DNA of 64,000 bases from Guptibacillus hwajinpoensis. Lineage in GTDB: Bacteria; Bacillota; Bacilli; Bacillales; Guptibacillaceae. The DNA is taken from assembly GCF_005144865.1 (NCBI RefSeq), contig NZ_SWFM01000001.1:868001-932000 (forward strand). Reading direction: 5' to 3'. Below the pieces are notes generated by a model. That model ran no database searches and was not told the origin of the DNA. It worked only from the letters and a program-made list of their open reading frames with translations. Below are positions 18,177 to 26,791 of the stretch, in pieces; the stretch's first letter is position 1; each line of letters opens with the position of its first letter. A program made the translations under genes and the position numbers.

Positions 18177-18405
18177 TAACCTCACCTCAACTTAAATTAT
18201 TTCTGTAATCGAATACAGTACAAAATAGTTCTTTTTTACCTCTATCTACTTATACCACTATAAAAAATGTCGAAACGCCGATTTTAAATTCTAAGTCGAT
18301 TGAACTAGTTTTAAAAAGGGGAAACACTATAAAATCAGGAGATTTAGCATAAAAAAATTTTGCTACTTATTGTTAAATCCATCCTACATTACCATCTCGC
18401 CCTGA

Positions 18406-18693
18406 TTATTTTTTCCGTTTTCGTTCATTTGATTTCTTTGTCTTAACACTTTTCGTTCCCGGCTGCTTCTTAATCCATTTTAAATAACGACGAATTTTGT
18501 CATCTTCTTTTAATTTGCTAATCGTATTCAATCTAATGGCAAGTTCTTGATTCGTATATAGCGCATGGATTTGCTTATGACATGGCACACAAAGAAGTGC
18601 CGTCGGTTTGAAAGTACCGCCCTCTTCCTTTGGGGTCAAGTGATGAATGGTGCATTTAACATCACTTCTGCCACAGAGCTCACACACATTCAT
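18406..18693 (-). CDS. HNH endonuclease-like protein (YisB-like)
   Basis: 95 residues. CELCGRSDV, IHHLTPKEEGG and LCVPCHKQIH make an HNH fold with two CxxC zinc pairs. The C-terminus is very basic (KKQPGTKSVKTKKSNERKRKK), suggesting nucleic-acid binding. The length and layout resemble B. subtilis YisB. ATG with AGGAGGAGA upstream. Region 18186-18405 upstream of the BCCT start shows no gene. Confidence 0.8.
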   Translation of the reverse strand: MNVCELCGRSDVKCTIHHLTPKEEGGTFKPTALLCVPCHKQIHALYTNQELAIRLNTISKLKEDDKIRRYLKWIKKQPGTKSVKTKKSNERKRKK

Positions 18694-18762
18694 TCATTCT
18701 CTCCTCCTGTGCTCTATTGTTTGTTTCTTCTTCTTCTAGTATGCAATATCTTAGTGAAAAGG

Positions 18763-18792
18763 AGAAAGCCTTCCATCAAAGGAAGGCTTTCT
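18763..18792 (-). terminator. Intrinsic terminator after the SNF2 helicase gene
   Basis: GAAAGCCTTCC/GGAAGGCTTTC stem, T-rich on the minus strand. Confidence 0.8.
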
Positions 18793-18794
18793 GT

Positions 18795-21700
18795 TTATAT
18801 GCTTAAAATATCCTTGATTTCATCTTCTGATAAGCTTGATATCATCGTTTCCCCAGGCTGAATAACCTTCTCAATTAATTCTTTTTTCTTTTGCTGAAGC
18901 TCATAAATTTTCTCTTCAATTGTGCCCTGGGTAATAAGTCTCATCACTTGAACGACTTTCTTCTGCCCAATGCGGTGTGCTCGACCAGCAGCTTGTTCTT
19001 CAACTGCTGGATTCCACCAAAGATCGTAGAGGATGACAGTATCTGCACCAGTTAAATTTAGCCCTGTTCCTCCAGCCTTTAGTGAAATCAGGAAAATTTC
19101 TTTCTCTCCTCCATTAAATCGTTCTGTCATCTCCACTCGTTCTTTCGAAGGAGTTTGCCCATCTAAATAAAAGACAGAGTAGCCGAGATCAGTTAACTTC
19201 AGGTGAATGATCTTCAACATACTAGAGAACTGAGAGAAGATTAGGAGTCGTTTTTGATTTTCGATCGATGTCGTTACAATATCTAGTAACTGTTCAAGTT
19301 TCCCTGATTGACCTTCATAATTCTCTACGAAAAGCGATGGATGACAGCAAAGCTGTCGTAAACGTGTTAGGCCGGCTAATATCTTCATGCGGTTCTTCTG
19401 AAAACCTTCTCCAGCAAGGTTTTCTTTCGTTTCTTGTTGTATACGGTGAAGATATCCAATATACAGTTCTTTCTGTTGTTTCGTTAATTCAGACACTTGA
19501 ACCGTTTCAATCTTATCAGGAAGCTCTTTCAAAACGTCTTTTTTCACACGTCTTAGAATAAACGGACGAACCATTCTTGAAATTCGCTCATGTGGTAAGT
19601 TCCTGAACGTTGATTGATCAGGAAAAAAGCCTGGCATGATGGAATGGAAAAGAGCCCATAATTCATCAAGAGAGTTTTCAATAGGCGTACCGCTCAGTGC
19701 AAAGCGTTTCTTAGCACGAATCTGACGTACAGCCTGAGATGTTTTTGTTGCAGGATTCTTAATTGCTTGTGCTTCATCAAGAATGAGGGAATCAAATTGA
19801 ATTGTTTCATAATGGGCAATATCCTGCCTGAGTGTTGGATAGGAAGTAATCCAAACATCAGGTTGTAATCCCTGATTCAACAATTCTTTCCGCTCATTAG
19901 GAGTACCTGTATTCACTTCAATCTGTAGCTCAGGAGCAAATTTCTCAAATTCCTTCTTCCAGTTATAAATGAGTGATGCTGGCGCGATTACGAGTGCTGT
20001 TGCATCCGGATTCTCATTCTTTTCGGATAGCAAATAGGCGATGCTTTGAATGGTCTTTCCGAGCCCCATATCATCTGCAAGAATGCCTCCAAGCTGATAA
20101 TAAGCGAGAGCTTTCAACCATTGAAACCCCGTCATTTGATAAGTTCGTAGGTCTGCCTCTAACCCGTCTGGTAAGTCAAAGTGAAGATCCTCAGGATGCT
20201 TTAAGCGAGAGACAAGTTCTCGGAATGCTTTGCTGTATCTTGAGGCGTGCTTTCCACCACTAATTCGTTCATCAAGCTGTAGACCTCTATATAACGGAAG
20301 ATGTAGCTCCCCTTGATCAATATCTGTTTCTTTAATATTCAGATCATCTAGCAATTGACTAACTTGCTGAAAATCATCGTTCTCCATTGAAACAAATGCG
20401 CCATTCGAAAGGCGATAGTACCGATCCTTCTCAATCACAGCTTTCAGAATGTTGGAAATCTCACTCTGATCTAATCCCTTCATATCAAAGCTCACATCAA
20501 GAAAGTTCCCGCTATTGTCCATATCTACCGAAGTAACAGGAGAAGACGCTTCGTCTAAAAGCCATTCCCGTGCAGATTCAGTTAGGAATACATCTGCCAG
20601 GTCGTTAAGCTCTGGAATCGTCCAGTATAGGAAATCAAAAATTAAGGCTTCATCCTCAACATAAAGCTCACGTCCATTGAATTTAAGTGACGCCTGCTCA
20701 ATAAGAGACATGATCTGCTGTTCTTTTTCACTATCCCGAAGTATGATTCCATCTTGCTCGCTAACCATTCTAGTATCATCTTTAAACGGATTGATAAGGT
20801 TATCACCATATTCGTACTCAACTGTAACGAGAAGACGTATCCCTTCTGCATTGACATAGACTTTCGCTCGCAAATCAGGGTTAACAATTTTCTCATGAAG
20901 CTGCTCTGAAATGGTCACATCCCCAAGCTTCTTTAAGCCTGGAACAACTTGTGAAAGAAATGGTTCAATTTGATGTTGAGATATCGAAAGATCGCTCTTT
21001 CTAGCTGCGTTTCGGAAATTGGAAAGATCTTTAAGAAGAGCTTGCTGCTGTTTGCTTAGTTTATATAAATTCTCTTCATGGAACAGCCAACCATATGTTG
21101 GAAAGTAAGCAGCTGTTTGGAAGCCATTTAAGTCCAAAACGTAGTCGTCCTCTCGCTCTTCTATCTGAAATGAGAACGGCAATTTCCCTTCATGTATCCC
21201 GGTTTCTTCGTAGAGCGTGCGATTATATTCAAATCGGATCGTTCTTTCTTGCTTAAGTAGCTCATTTAGAAACTCGTTGGCTGTAAGAGGAGGTAGAATC
21301 AACTCGCGATTCTCTGTAAAACGCCCCCAGTTGTCAGGTAGATCTAAATAGACCTTTTCATTCCTTCTAATTGATAAGAGCATTTGGAGAAGAGGTGCAT
21401 CAAGCTCGTGAAATTGGTGTTCATCGGGCTCATAGCTGAATTTCTTCGTGAACAAATACGATTCCTCATCAAGGATAGCATCAAGAAAAGATCGGATATC
21501 TTTTACGACATATAAGCGATTAACACCTACTTTTAACTCAATCGTCCACGGAGAGTCACCGCGAGACTTTCTAAGAGAAGGGTAAGAACTTGCTTTAAGT
21601 GTAAATTCTACTTTCAGTTCATCAGATCTCATTCTAGAACGATTGACTTCAGGTTGGTAATCCCCTAGAACTTGTATCAGTTGATTCGTTTCGTGATAGC

Positions 21701-22040
21701 TACGTATCGGCTTTGCGATCGGCTTATCGCTTACTTTCTCTTCAGGGGGACCATTCTCACTAATGGCGATCAGTACTGCTGCCAGGTGTTTACAAGTGCC
21801 ATACGTTTCGAAGGCGGCGCATTCACATGAGCCAAACCAATTATCACCTAGCAACTCAATTAACACGCTGTAGTCTGAACTTCCGCTAACGTATGCCCGG
21901 TACGACTGATCGTTTTCATCATATGTAAGCTCAGATACTCTCCCGTTCTGATAATAAGTAAGTCCTCTTTGATAAAAACTTACGGGAAAACGTTCTTTAA
22001 TTTCGCTTTTTGTAAACATCGAAAAATGGTTCATATCCAC
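18795..22040 (-). CDS. SNF2-family DEAD/DEAH helicase with N-terminal SWIM zinc finger
   Basis: 1,081 residues. A SWIM finger (CECAAFETYGTCKH) lies near residues 74-88, then a long bacterial SNF2-associated region. The ATPase core has Walker A ADDMGLGKT, DEAQ box LDEAQAIKNP, SGTPIENS and the C-terminal motif GRAHRIGQKK. It is a Swi2/Snf2 double-stranded DNA translocase related to YwqA, with a role in transcription or repair inferred only from the family. The start is GTG at 22040 with a weak site; the ATG two codons later is an alternative. Confidence 0.88.
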   Translation of the reverse strand: MDMNHFSMFTKSEIKERFPVSFYQRGLTYYQNGRVSELTYDENDQSYRAYVSGSSDYSVLIELLGDNWFGSCECAAFETYGTCKHLAAVLIAISENGPPEEKVSDKPIAKPIRSYHETNQLIQVLGDYQPEVNRSRMRSDELKVEFTLKASSYPSLRKSRGDSPWTIELKVGVNRLYVVKDIRSFLDAILDEESYLFTKKFSYEPDEHQFHELDAPLLQMLLSIRRNEKVYLDLPDNWGRFTENRELILPPLTANEFLNELLKQERTIRFEYNRTLYEETGIHEGKLPFSFQIEEREDDYVLDLNGFQTAAYFPTYGWLFHEENLYKLSKQQQALLKDLSNFRNAARKSDLSISQHQIEPFLSQVVPGLKKLGDVTISEQLHEKIVNPDLRAKVYVNAEGIRLLVTVEYEYGDNLINPFKDDTRMVSEQDGIILRDSEKEQQIMSLIEQASLKFNGRELYVEDEALIFDFLYWTIPELNDLADVFLTESAREWLLDEASSPVTSVDMDNSGNFLDVSFDMKGLDQSEISNILKAVIEKDRYYRLSNGAFVSMENDDFQQVSQLLDDLNIKETDIDQGELHLPLYRGLQLDERISGGKHASRYSKAFRELVSRLKHPEDLHFDLPDGLEADLRTYQMTGFQWLKALAYYQLGGILADDMGLGKTIQSIAYLLSEKNENPDATALVIAPASLIYNWKKEFEKFAPELQIEVNTGTPNERKELLNQGLQPDVWITSYPTLRQDIAHYETIQFDSLILDEAQAIKNPATKTSQAVRQIRAKKRFALSGTPIENSLDELWALFHSIMPGFFPDQSTFRNLPHERISRMVRPFILRRVKKDVLKELPDKIETVQVSELTKQQKELYIGYLHRIQQETKENLAGEGFQKNRMKILAGLTRLRQLCCHPSLFVENYEGQSGKLEQLLDIVTTSIENQKRLLIFSQFSSMLKIIHLKLTDLGYSVFYLDGQTPSKERVEMTERFNGGEKEIFLISLKAGGTGLNLTGADTVILYDLWWNPAVEEQAAGRAHRIGQKKVVQVMRLITQGTIEEKIYELQQKKKELIEKVIQPGETMISSLSEDEIKDILSI

Positions 22041-22175
22041 ATCACATCAATTCCAATGGTAGTAGTAACCTTCATTATACAATTTTCCACATCTTCTTCA
22101 AAATATGAAGCAATCCAAGATGCAGATTAGCCGATTTAAAGCTTTTCTTAAACTTTGTTCCTTTGGTACAAAACG

Positions 22176-22260
22176 GTGAATTCCCGCTCCAGATCAGCTA
22201 AGTATGACTTTCTTATCCTATAAAAACTCAAGTATAGAGTCTTTTTATAAATTCGACTTC
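22176..22260. repeat. Remnant of the dispersed foldback repeat
   Basis: AATTCCCGCTCCAGATCAGC and the following AAGTATGACTTT match the outer flank of other copies; the core is lost. Confidence 0.4.
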
Positions 22261-22310
22261 TAATTTTTAGAGAATGGACATGTATTTAGAATGTAGCTTC
22301 TTTTAATGGA

Positions 22311-22452
22311 AAAGCTCTTTTCTAAAAGATTGTTGCTTTTGAATCAATCATTGAATTAAAAACCACATTTAGCAGATTGGAGCGGAAGGATGCTCGACTC
22401 CTGGAGCGGAAATCACCACCCTCTATTTTTATAACAACAATGTCTACGAAGA
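22311..22452. repeat. Dispersed foldback repeat, core-deleted copy R3
   Basis: Ends AGCTCTTTTCTAAAAGATTG and ACAACAATGTCTACGAAGAG are present; the core is reduced to GGAGCGGAAGGATGCTCGAC followed by CTGGAGCGGAAATC. The element ends 67 bp before the LysE start. Confidence 0.8.
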
Positions 22453-22518
22453 GTGCCAATGAAAAGTTCTTCTCCATATTTGAATAAAGCAGATGGGCTG
22501 AAAAGGAGAATGCTCTTT

Positions 22519-23157
22519 ATGTTCGAAATAGCGATCGCACACATTGTACTTGGTTTATCAATTGCTGCCCCACTTGGTCCAATCAATATAGAGATTATGA
22601 AACGCGGCATCCATAAGGGCTTCTGGTCTTCTCTCTTTGTAGGTGCTGGCGGAATGAGCGCTGATCTCTTGCTTATGTATTTAATGTTCTTCGGATTGGC
22701 TGCTTTTGTTAAAGTTTCTTATGTACAGGTTTCCCTATTAATTCTAGGTGCAATCATTTTAACACTGTCTGGTATTCAAGGATGTATATCCGAGGTAAGT
22801 CTTGATGAAGAAAAAGATAAGGAACAGTCTGGTCTTTTTTCTTCCTATGCTACTGGATTTATGATTGCTGCATTTAACCCTATGAATTTGCTGTTCTGGC
22901 TCGGCATCTATGGGTCTGTGCTCAGCGTTTCTCTGCAACAGCCCGACAAATGGCAGGCATTCTTCTTGTCTGCTCTTGTCTTTATCGGCATTGGCCTATG
23001 GAATGTAAACTTATGTATGACCGTCCATTTCGGGAAATCACTCTTAAAACCCCGAATCCTCCGCGCCATTAGTGTAACCGCTAGTCTTGTGTTGCTTTTC
23101 TTTGGGTTAAGGTTTGGGTACCTTGCTGCTGAAATGATTTTTGTTGCTTCTAAATAA
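22519..23157 (+). CDS. LysE-family amino-acid exporter-like membrane protein
   Basis: 212 residues, about six membrane helices, with the LysE/RhtB N-terminal signature LGLSIAAPLGPINIEIMKRG and a mid-protein FNPMNLLFWLGI. It presumably exports an amino acid or related metabolite. An in-frame ATG at 22510 lies too close to AAAAGGAGA; the ATG at 22519 is better spaced. Frames starting further upstream (22453) would begin at the edge of the repeat element and are unlikely. Confidence 0.85.
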   Translation: MFEIAIAHIVLGLSIAAPLGPINIEIMKRGIHKGFWSSLFVGAGGMSADLLLMYLMFFGLAAFVKVSYVQVSLLILGAIILTLSGIQGCISEVSLDEEKDKEQSGLFSSYATGFMIAAFNPMNLLFWLGIYGSVLSVSLQQPDKWQAFFLSALVFIGIGLWNVNLCMTVHFGKSLLKPRILRAISVTASLVLLFFGLRFGYLAAEMIFVASK

Positions 23158-23179
23158 TTTGTTTATTCCACTTAAAATC

Positions 23180-23213
23180 GAAAGAGCCTCCACGAACTCG
23201 CGGATGCTCTTAA
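23180..23213. terminator. Bidirectional terminator between LysE and the small membrane gene
   Basis: AAGAGC/GCTCTT stem with further CC/GG and CG/CG pairs between converging genes. Confidence 0.65.
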
Positions 23214-23404
23214 CTTAAATAAACATATGCGGCAATTCCTGCAACAGCAAGTATGCCAACAAATAGATAAATTGCAGATATCGTCACGGTTGTATTTTTA
23301 GCTTTCTTCCCATAGCCTGGATCACTTTTACCCGCCACCATTAATGTGCCAATCATAATCATAACAAGAAAAAGAATAATGAGAATCGTTGCGATCTTTA
23401 TCAT
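23210..23404 (-). CDS. Small membrane protein (64 aa)
   Basis: Two membrane helices, residues 3-23 (IATILIILFLVMIMIGTLMV) and 42-63, joined by a basic loop containing DPGYGKKAKN. ATG preceded by GGAGGGGGAGGAA, a very strong site. I do not recognise a characterised family; small two-helix proteins of this kind are common in Bacillus. Confidence 0.7.
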   Translation of the reverse strand: MIKIATILIILFLVMIMIGTLMVAGKSDPGYGKKAKNTTVTISAIYLFVGILAVAGIAAYVYLS

Positions 23405-23537
23405 TTTCCTCCCCCTCCTCTATCTTCATCATACACTGTCTTCAATTTGGAAGGAACCTGCAAAAACGTGGAACATTTGTTATGCTAGTAAACATGTGCG
23501 TTTTTGCACCTCAAAAAAGAGAAAGAGGAGTGTTTCT

Positions 23538-24401
23538 ATGAAGAGAGGAATTTTATTACTGGTTATCGCAGCACTATCGATTCTAGCTGCCTGTGGTGGG
23601 GCTGGAGATAGCGCAGATGATGAAAAATCAAAGGGAACGGTGACGTTTGGTTTGAACAACTGGGCTGAAAATATTGCTGTATCAAATATGTGGAAAGTCA
23701 TCCTTGAAGAAAAAGGATATGACATTGAATTAAAATCAATGGAGAAAGCTCCTGTTTGGGCTGGTATTTCACAAGGCGATCTGGATGTTGCTGCAGAGGT
23801 TTGGTTACCAGCTACTGACAAGCCACTTTATGAAGAATATAAAGATGATCTTAAGCTACATAAAACTTGGTATGAAGGAACAGGGCTAGGTCTAGTTGTA
23901 CCTTCTTACATGGATATTAATAATATTGAAGAACTCAATCAAAAACAAGACGAACTCGGCTTAGAACAAATCGTAGGGATTGATCCCGGCGCAAGCTTAA
24001 TGGAAATGAGTCGTACTGCACTTGATGAGTACGGTCTTAATTACGATCTTGTTGACAGCTCTGGGCCTGCTATGATGAGTGAATTGAAAAAAGCGTATGA
24101 AAAAGAAGAACCAATTATCGTAACTCTGTGGAATCCACACTGGGCTTTTGCTGAGTATGACTTAAAGTACCTAGAAGATCCTAAGAAAGTTTATGGTGAG
24201 GCAGACGATATCTACTACATGACAAGAACTGATTTCGGTGATGACCATCCTGAGATCGTAGAATGGATGAACAATTGGAAGATGGATGATGATTCTCTTG
24301 GTAGCCTGATGGCAACGATTAAGGAAGCTGACGATGCAGAATCTGGTGCGAAGCAGTGGGTTGAAGAGAATCAAAAGTTAGTTTCAGAGTGGACAGAGTA
24401 A
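23538..24401 (+). CDS. opuAC: Glycine betaine/proline betaine ABC transporter substrate-binding lipoprotein (OpuAC-like)
   Basis: 287 residues. A lipoprotein signal ends in LAAC with Cys19 as the anchor. The mature protein has the betaine-binding fold, with Trp residues in GLNNWAEN, VWAGISQGD, EVWLPATD and LWNPHWAFAEYDL that can build the aromatic cage known from OpuAC. ATG with GAGGAG upstream. No ATPase (opuAA) or permease (opuAB) gene is adjacent on either side, so this is an orphan binding protein that probably docks onto a transporter encoded elsewhere. Confidence 0.88.
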   Translation: MKRGILLLVIAALSILAACGGAGDSADDEKSKGTVTFGLNNWAENIAVSNMWKVILEEKGYDIELKSMEKAPVWAGISQGDLDVAAEVWLPATDKPLYEEYKDDLKLHKTWYEGTGLGLVVPSYMDINNIEELNQKQDELGLEQIVGIDPGASLMEMSRTALDEYGLNYDLVDSSGPAMMSELKKAYEKEEPIIVTLWNPHWAFAEYDLKYLEDPKKVYGEADDIYYMTRTDFGDDHPEIVEWMNNWKMDDDSLGSLMATIKEADDAESGAKQWVEENQKLVSEWTE

Positions 24402-24439
24402 GTCTACCGTCCTCTTCGGATTTTTTAATTTAACGCCTG

Positions 24440-24474
24440 AAAGGAACCCTCCATTGAATCGAGGGTTCCTTTTT
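24440..24474. terminator. Bidirectional terminator between opuAC and the MDR gene
   Basis: Perfect 12-bp stem (24440-24451 with 24461-24472) and T/A tracts on both sides. Confidence 0.9.
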
Positions 24475-24483
24475 CATTGCGTC

Positions 24484-25485
24484 TTATAGATTAGGTAAAT
24501 CATTTTCAGCAACAACTTTACCGATCGTTTTGCCAGATTCTAAGCGAGCGTGAGCATCACCAATTGTCGTAAATTTGAATCTTTCTTCATCTAATATTGG
24601 TTTAATGGCTCCATGATCAACCATATGGGCGACTCGTGATAGAATTTCTCCATGATGCTCTCTGCCTTCGTTTGTTAGCATTGGAATGAGCATCAATACA
24701 CCATGATAAGTTGCGCTTTTCACGTAAAGTGGTGTGATATCGTGTTCTCCACTACCTACAATACAAGCAACCTGTCCACCGTTTTTAACTGCTTGAAACG
24801 ATTTCTCCATGTTTTCTCCACCTACTGTATCAAAGACAACATCGAATCCTTTTCCATTTGTGTATTGATTAACATACTCTTCAACAGACGTTTCCTTATA
24901 GTTAATAGCATAATCTGCTCCAAGATCTTTTCCAATCTCCATTTTCTCAAGTGTCGATGCTGTTGTGTATACGATCGCACCGAGTGATTTTGCAAGTTGA
25001 ATCGCAATATGTCCAACTCCACCTGTTGCACCGTGAATTAGAACGTTCTGTCCAGGCTGGACATTGACCCGATCAACGAGAGCTTCCCATGCTGTAATGG
25101 ATACGAGTGGCATTGCAGCTGCTTCCTGCATTGAAAGATTCTGTGGCTTTTTGGCTACTAGCTTTTGATCAACAATCATATGTTCACAGAGCGCACCACT
25201 TAGCCCTTGCACTCCACCTGCACATGCATAAACCTCATCACCTACTGCAAAATCACTCCCTTCATACACTTCCTCTACAATCCCAGCTACATCTCCATGT
25301 AGCACAGCAGGAAATTCTGGAGCAAAGGCTTCTGCTACCCCAGATCGGATTTTGAGATCCACAGGGTTCACACTCGTTGCTTTCACACTTATTTTAATTT
25401 CGCCTGATTTTAACTCTCTTAATTTAATATCTTCAATACTAAATTGGCTAGCTGATCCAAATTCTCGAATAACTGCTGCTTTCAT
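24484..25485 (-). CDS. Zinc-independent MDR oxidoreductase (NADPH:quinone reductase-like)
   Basis: 333 residues of the medium-chain dehydrogenase/reductase family. The GroES-like N-terminal half reads SVNPVDLKIRSG and LHGDVAG; the cofactor site is HGATGGVGHIAIQLAKSLGA, typical of NADPH-binding quinone oxidoreductases. Zinc-ligand Cys/His sets of alcohol dehydrogenases are absent. The substrate is probably a quinone or reactive enone. ATG with GAAGGAGGAA upstream. Confidence 0.88.
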   Translation of the reverse strand: MKAAVIREFGSASQFSIEDIKLRELKSGEIKISVKATSVNPVDLKIRSGVAEAFAPEFPAVLHGDVAGIVEEVYEGSDFAVGDEVYACAGGVQGLSGALCEHMIVDQKLVAKKPQNLSMQEAAAMPLVSITAWEALVDRVNVQPGQNVLIHGATGGVGHIAIQLAKSLGAIVYTTASTLEKMEIGKDLGADYAINYKETSVEEYVNQYTNGKGFDVVFDTVGGENMEKSFQAVKNGGQVACIVGSGEHDITPLYVKSATYHGVLMLIPMLTNEGREHHGEILSRVAHMVDHGAIKPILDEERFKFTTIGDAHARLESGKTIGKVVAENDLPNL

Positions 25486-25607
25486 AAAGATATTTCCTCC
25501 TTCTATTATTTACGTTTAAGCTTTTATTTGCCTCCTCATAAATCTTCCCTCATATCTTTTCGAACAAACAGGTATTGCATTTCATTTTTATGACAACACT
25601 TCTTGAT

Positions 25608-25712
25608 ACAGCCGGTCATTATCTTTTCATTAAAAAGATGCTGTCAGGTGACCGGCTGTACCATGGCAAGTCATTGCGAAAGCCCTTCTCAGCTAATGAG
25701 AGGGGCTTTTTC
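25608..25712 (+). ncRNA. Candidate structured small RNA with terminator
   Basis: Between two minus-strand genes, the plus strand carries an 11-bp perfect stem (25608-25618 with 25649-25659), closing an inner ATCTTTT/AAAAGAT hairpin, then a terminator: 11-bp stem at 25681-25691 with 25697-25707, one G-T pair, and a T run. No gene follows on this strand, so it would be a free RNA rather than a leader. I found no convincing promoter and do not recognise an Rfam class. Confidence 0.45.
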
Positions 25713-25735
25713 ATTTTGGCTATTTCTTAGACATT

Positions 25736-25812
25736 GTTTCTAAGCGGTGGATTTTCGCTCCAATCATCTATGAGGTTATACAAACAAAACAACAATCTCT
25801 TAGAAAAAACCT
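25736..25812. repeat. Short remnant of the dispersed foldback repeat
   Basis: GGTGGATTTTCGCTCCAATC and CAACAATCTCTTAGAAAA match the outer flank and end of the other copies; the whole GC-rich core is missing. Confidence 0.5.
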
Positions 25813-25831
25813 TCATTTTTCTCTATTTCTT

Positions 25832-26350
25832 TTAGAGAATGTCATCTAAATAGCTTTCTAGTTGATCTAACGTTCCATTAAATCCTTGTTTAATCTGTTC
25901 CTTAGCAGTTTCAAATGTTTGATTTTCTTCTTCTGTTCCATTAAGAGGAGTTCCCCTAATAATTAGATTCGTTGTACTGTCTTGTTCTAAGAACGTTAGG
26001 GTATTCTGAATTTCTAATGGCCATGACGCACTAAACGGTGCACGGACCGTTTGCCCTACTGAATTGGAAAATGAACTTACAAACACTAGCTTCTTAGGCG
26101 CATCAATTTCCTGGAACTGAAACTTTCCCCACATCTCCATCCCTTCAGGTGACCGTTGCTTGTAAAGAAAGATACCATCAGAGCGAAGGTCGTATCGGAT
26201 AACGTGCATTTCAAACCCTTTTGGTCCCCACCACTGCTCTAAATGTTCTCTACTTGTCCATGCTGCATACAGAAGTTCCCGAGGCACATCAAAGGTTCGT
26301 TTGATAACTAACTCCGTATGTTCTTTTTGAAATTCCGACTTGATTCCCAC
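25832..26350 (-). CDS. SRPBCC (AHSA1-type) domain protein
   Basis: 172 residues of the START-like Aha1 C-terminal family: TFDVPRELLYAAWTSREHLEQWWGPKG is the classic opening (here residues about 15-40). The fold binds hydrophobic ligands, and the function is unknown. An ATG at 26356 directly abuts AAAGGAGG, which leaves no spacer; the GTG at 26350 is six bases away and is the likelier start. Confidence 0.82.
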   Translation of the reverse strand: MGIKSEFQKEHTELVIKRTFDVPRELLYAAWTSREHLEQWWGPKGFEMHVIRYDLRSDGIFLYKQRSPEGMEMWGKFQFQEIDAPKKLVFVSSFSNSVGQTVRAPFSASWPLEIQNTLTFLEQDSTTNLIIRGTPLNGTEEENQTFETAKEQIKQGFNGTLDQLESYLDDIL

Positions 26351-26503
26351 CTTCATCCTCCTTTATAAACCAATCATTCGTTGCAATAGTTGTATCTATC
26401 AAGAATTCTGCAAAAGTGGTGGATTTCCTTTACTTACGAGCACTATGTTCAAAATACATTTCGCATAGCTACTAGAGAAGAGAAAGAAAAATGAGAAAAT
26501 TTG

Positions 26504-26565
26504 TTGAAGTTTGTCATAACTTTGTATATGATACTGTTAACCACCTAATCTAGGTGGTTAACAGT
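26504..26565 (+). promoter_or_regulatory. Promoter and 33-bp palindrome before the SinI-like gene
   Basis: TTGAAG (26504-26509), a 17-bp spacer and TATGAT (26527-26532) form a good SigA promoter. Starting at the next base is a perfect inverted repeat with 15-bp arms (26533-26547 and 26551-26565) and a 3-base centre. It covers the expected transcription start. As DNA it could be an operator; as RNA it would be a very stable 5' hairpin. There is no T run, so it is not a terminator. Confidence 0.6.
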
Positions 26566-26601
26566 CAAGGTCAAACATTCAGAAAAAAGGGGAAATGTTA
26601 T

Positions 26602-26736
26602 GTGAATAGCGAGAAAAGCTTACCCGAGGAATGGAGACGTCTGGTTGAGGAAGCTATGGAGTCAACCATTACGAAAGAAGAATTCAAGGCTTTCTTAATA
26701 GAAGTAGGACAACAAAAAGGGATTACTAGCGCTTAA
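26602..26736 (+). CDS. SinI-like anti-repressor (44 aa)
   Basis: Small protein whose core PEEWRRLVEEAMESTITKEE matches the SinI domain (consensus like EEWVELIxEAxxxGISxEEIRxFL). SinI proteins bind SinR-type repressors and release biofilm genes. The GTG at 26602 has AAAGGGG about nine bases upstream; an in-frame GTG at 26554 lies inside the leader palindrome and lacks a site. No SinR-like gene is adjacent, so the partner must be encoded elsewhere. Confidence 0.65.
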   Translation: MNSEKSLPEEWRRLVEEAMESTITKEEFKAFLIEVGQQKGITSA

Positions 26737-26741
26737 ACAAA

Positions 26742-26781
26742 AATGAGCCACACAGCAGGTATTCTTGCTGAGTGGCTCATT
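26742..26781. terminator. Bidirectional terminator between the SinI-like gene and treR
   Basis: AATGAGCCAC/GTGGCTCATT stem with an inner CAGCAG/TTGCTG pairing. Confidence 0.85.
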
Positions 26782-26791
26782 CTATTACTGC

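Noticed and set aside
25608..25712. Known riboswitch controlling a neighbouring gene
   Set aside because: The next genes on both sides are on the minus strand, so a plus-strand leader would have nothing to control; no known riboswitch core was recognised.
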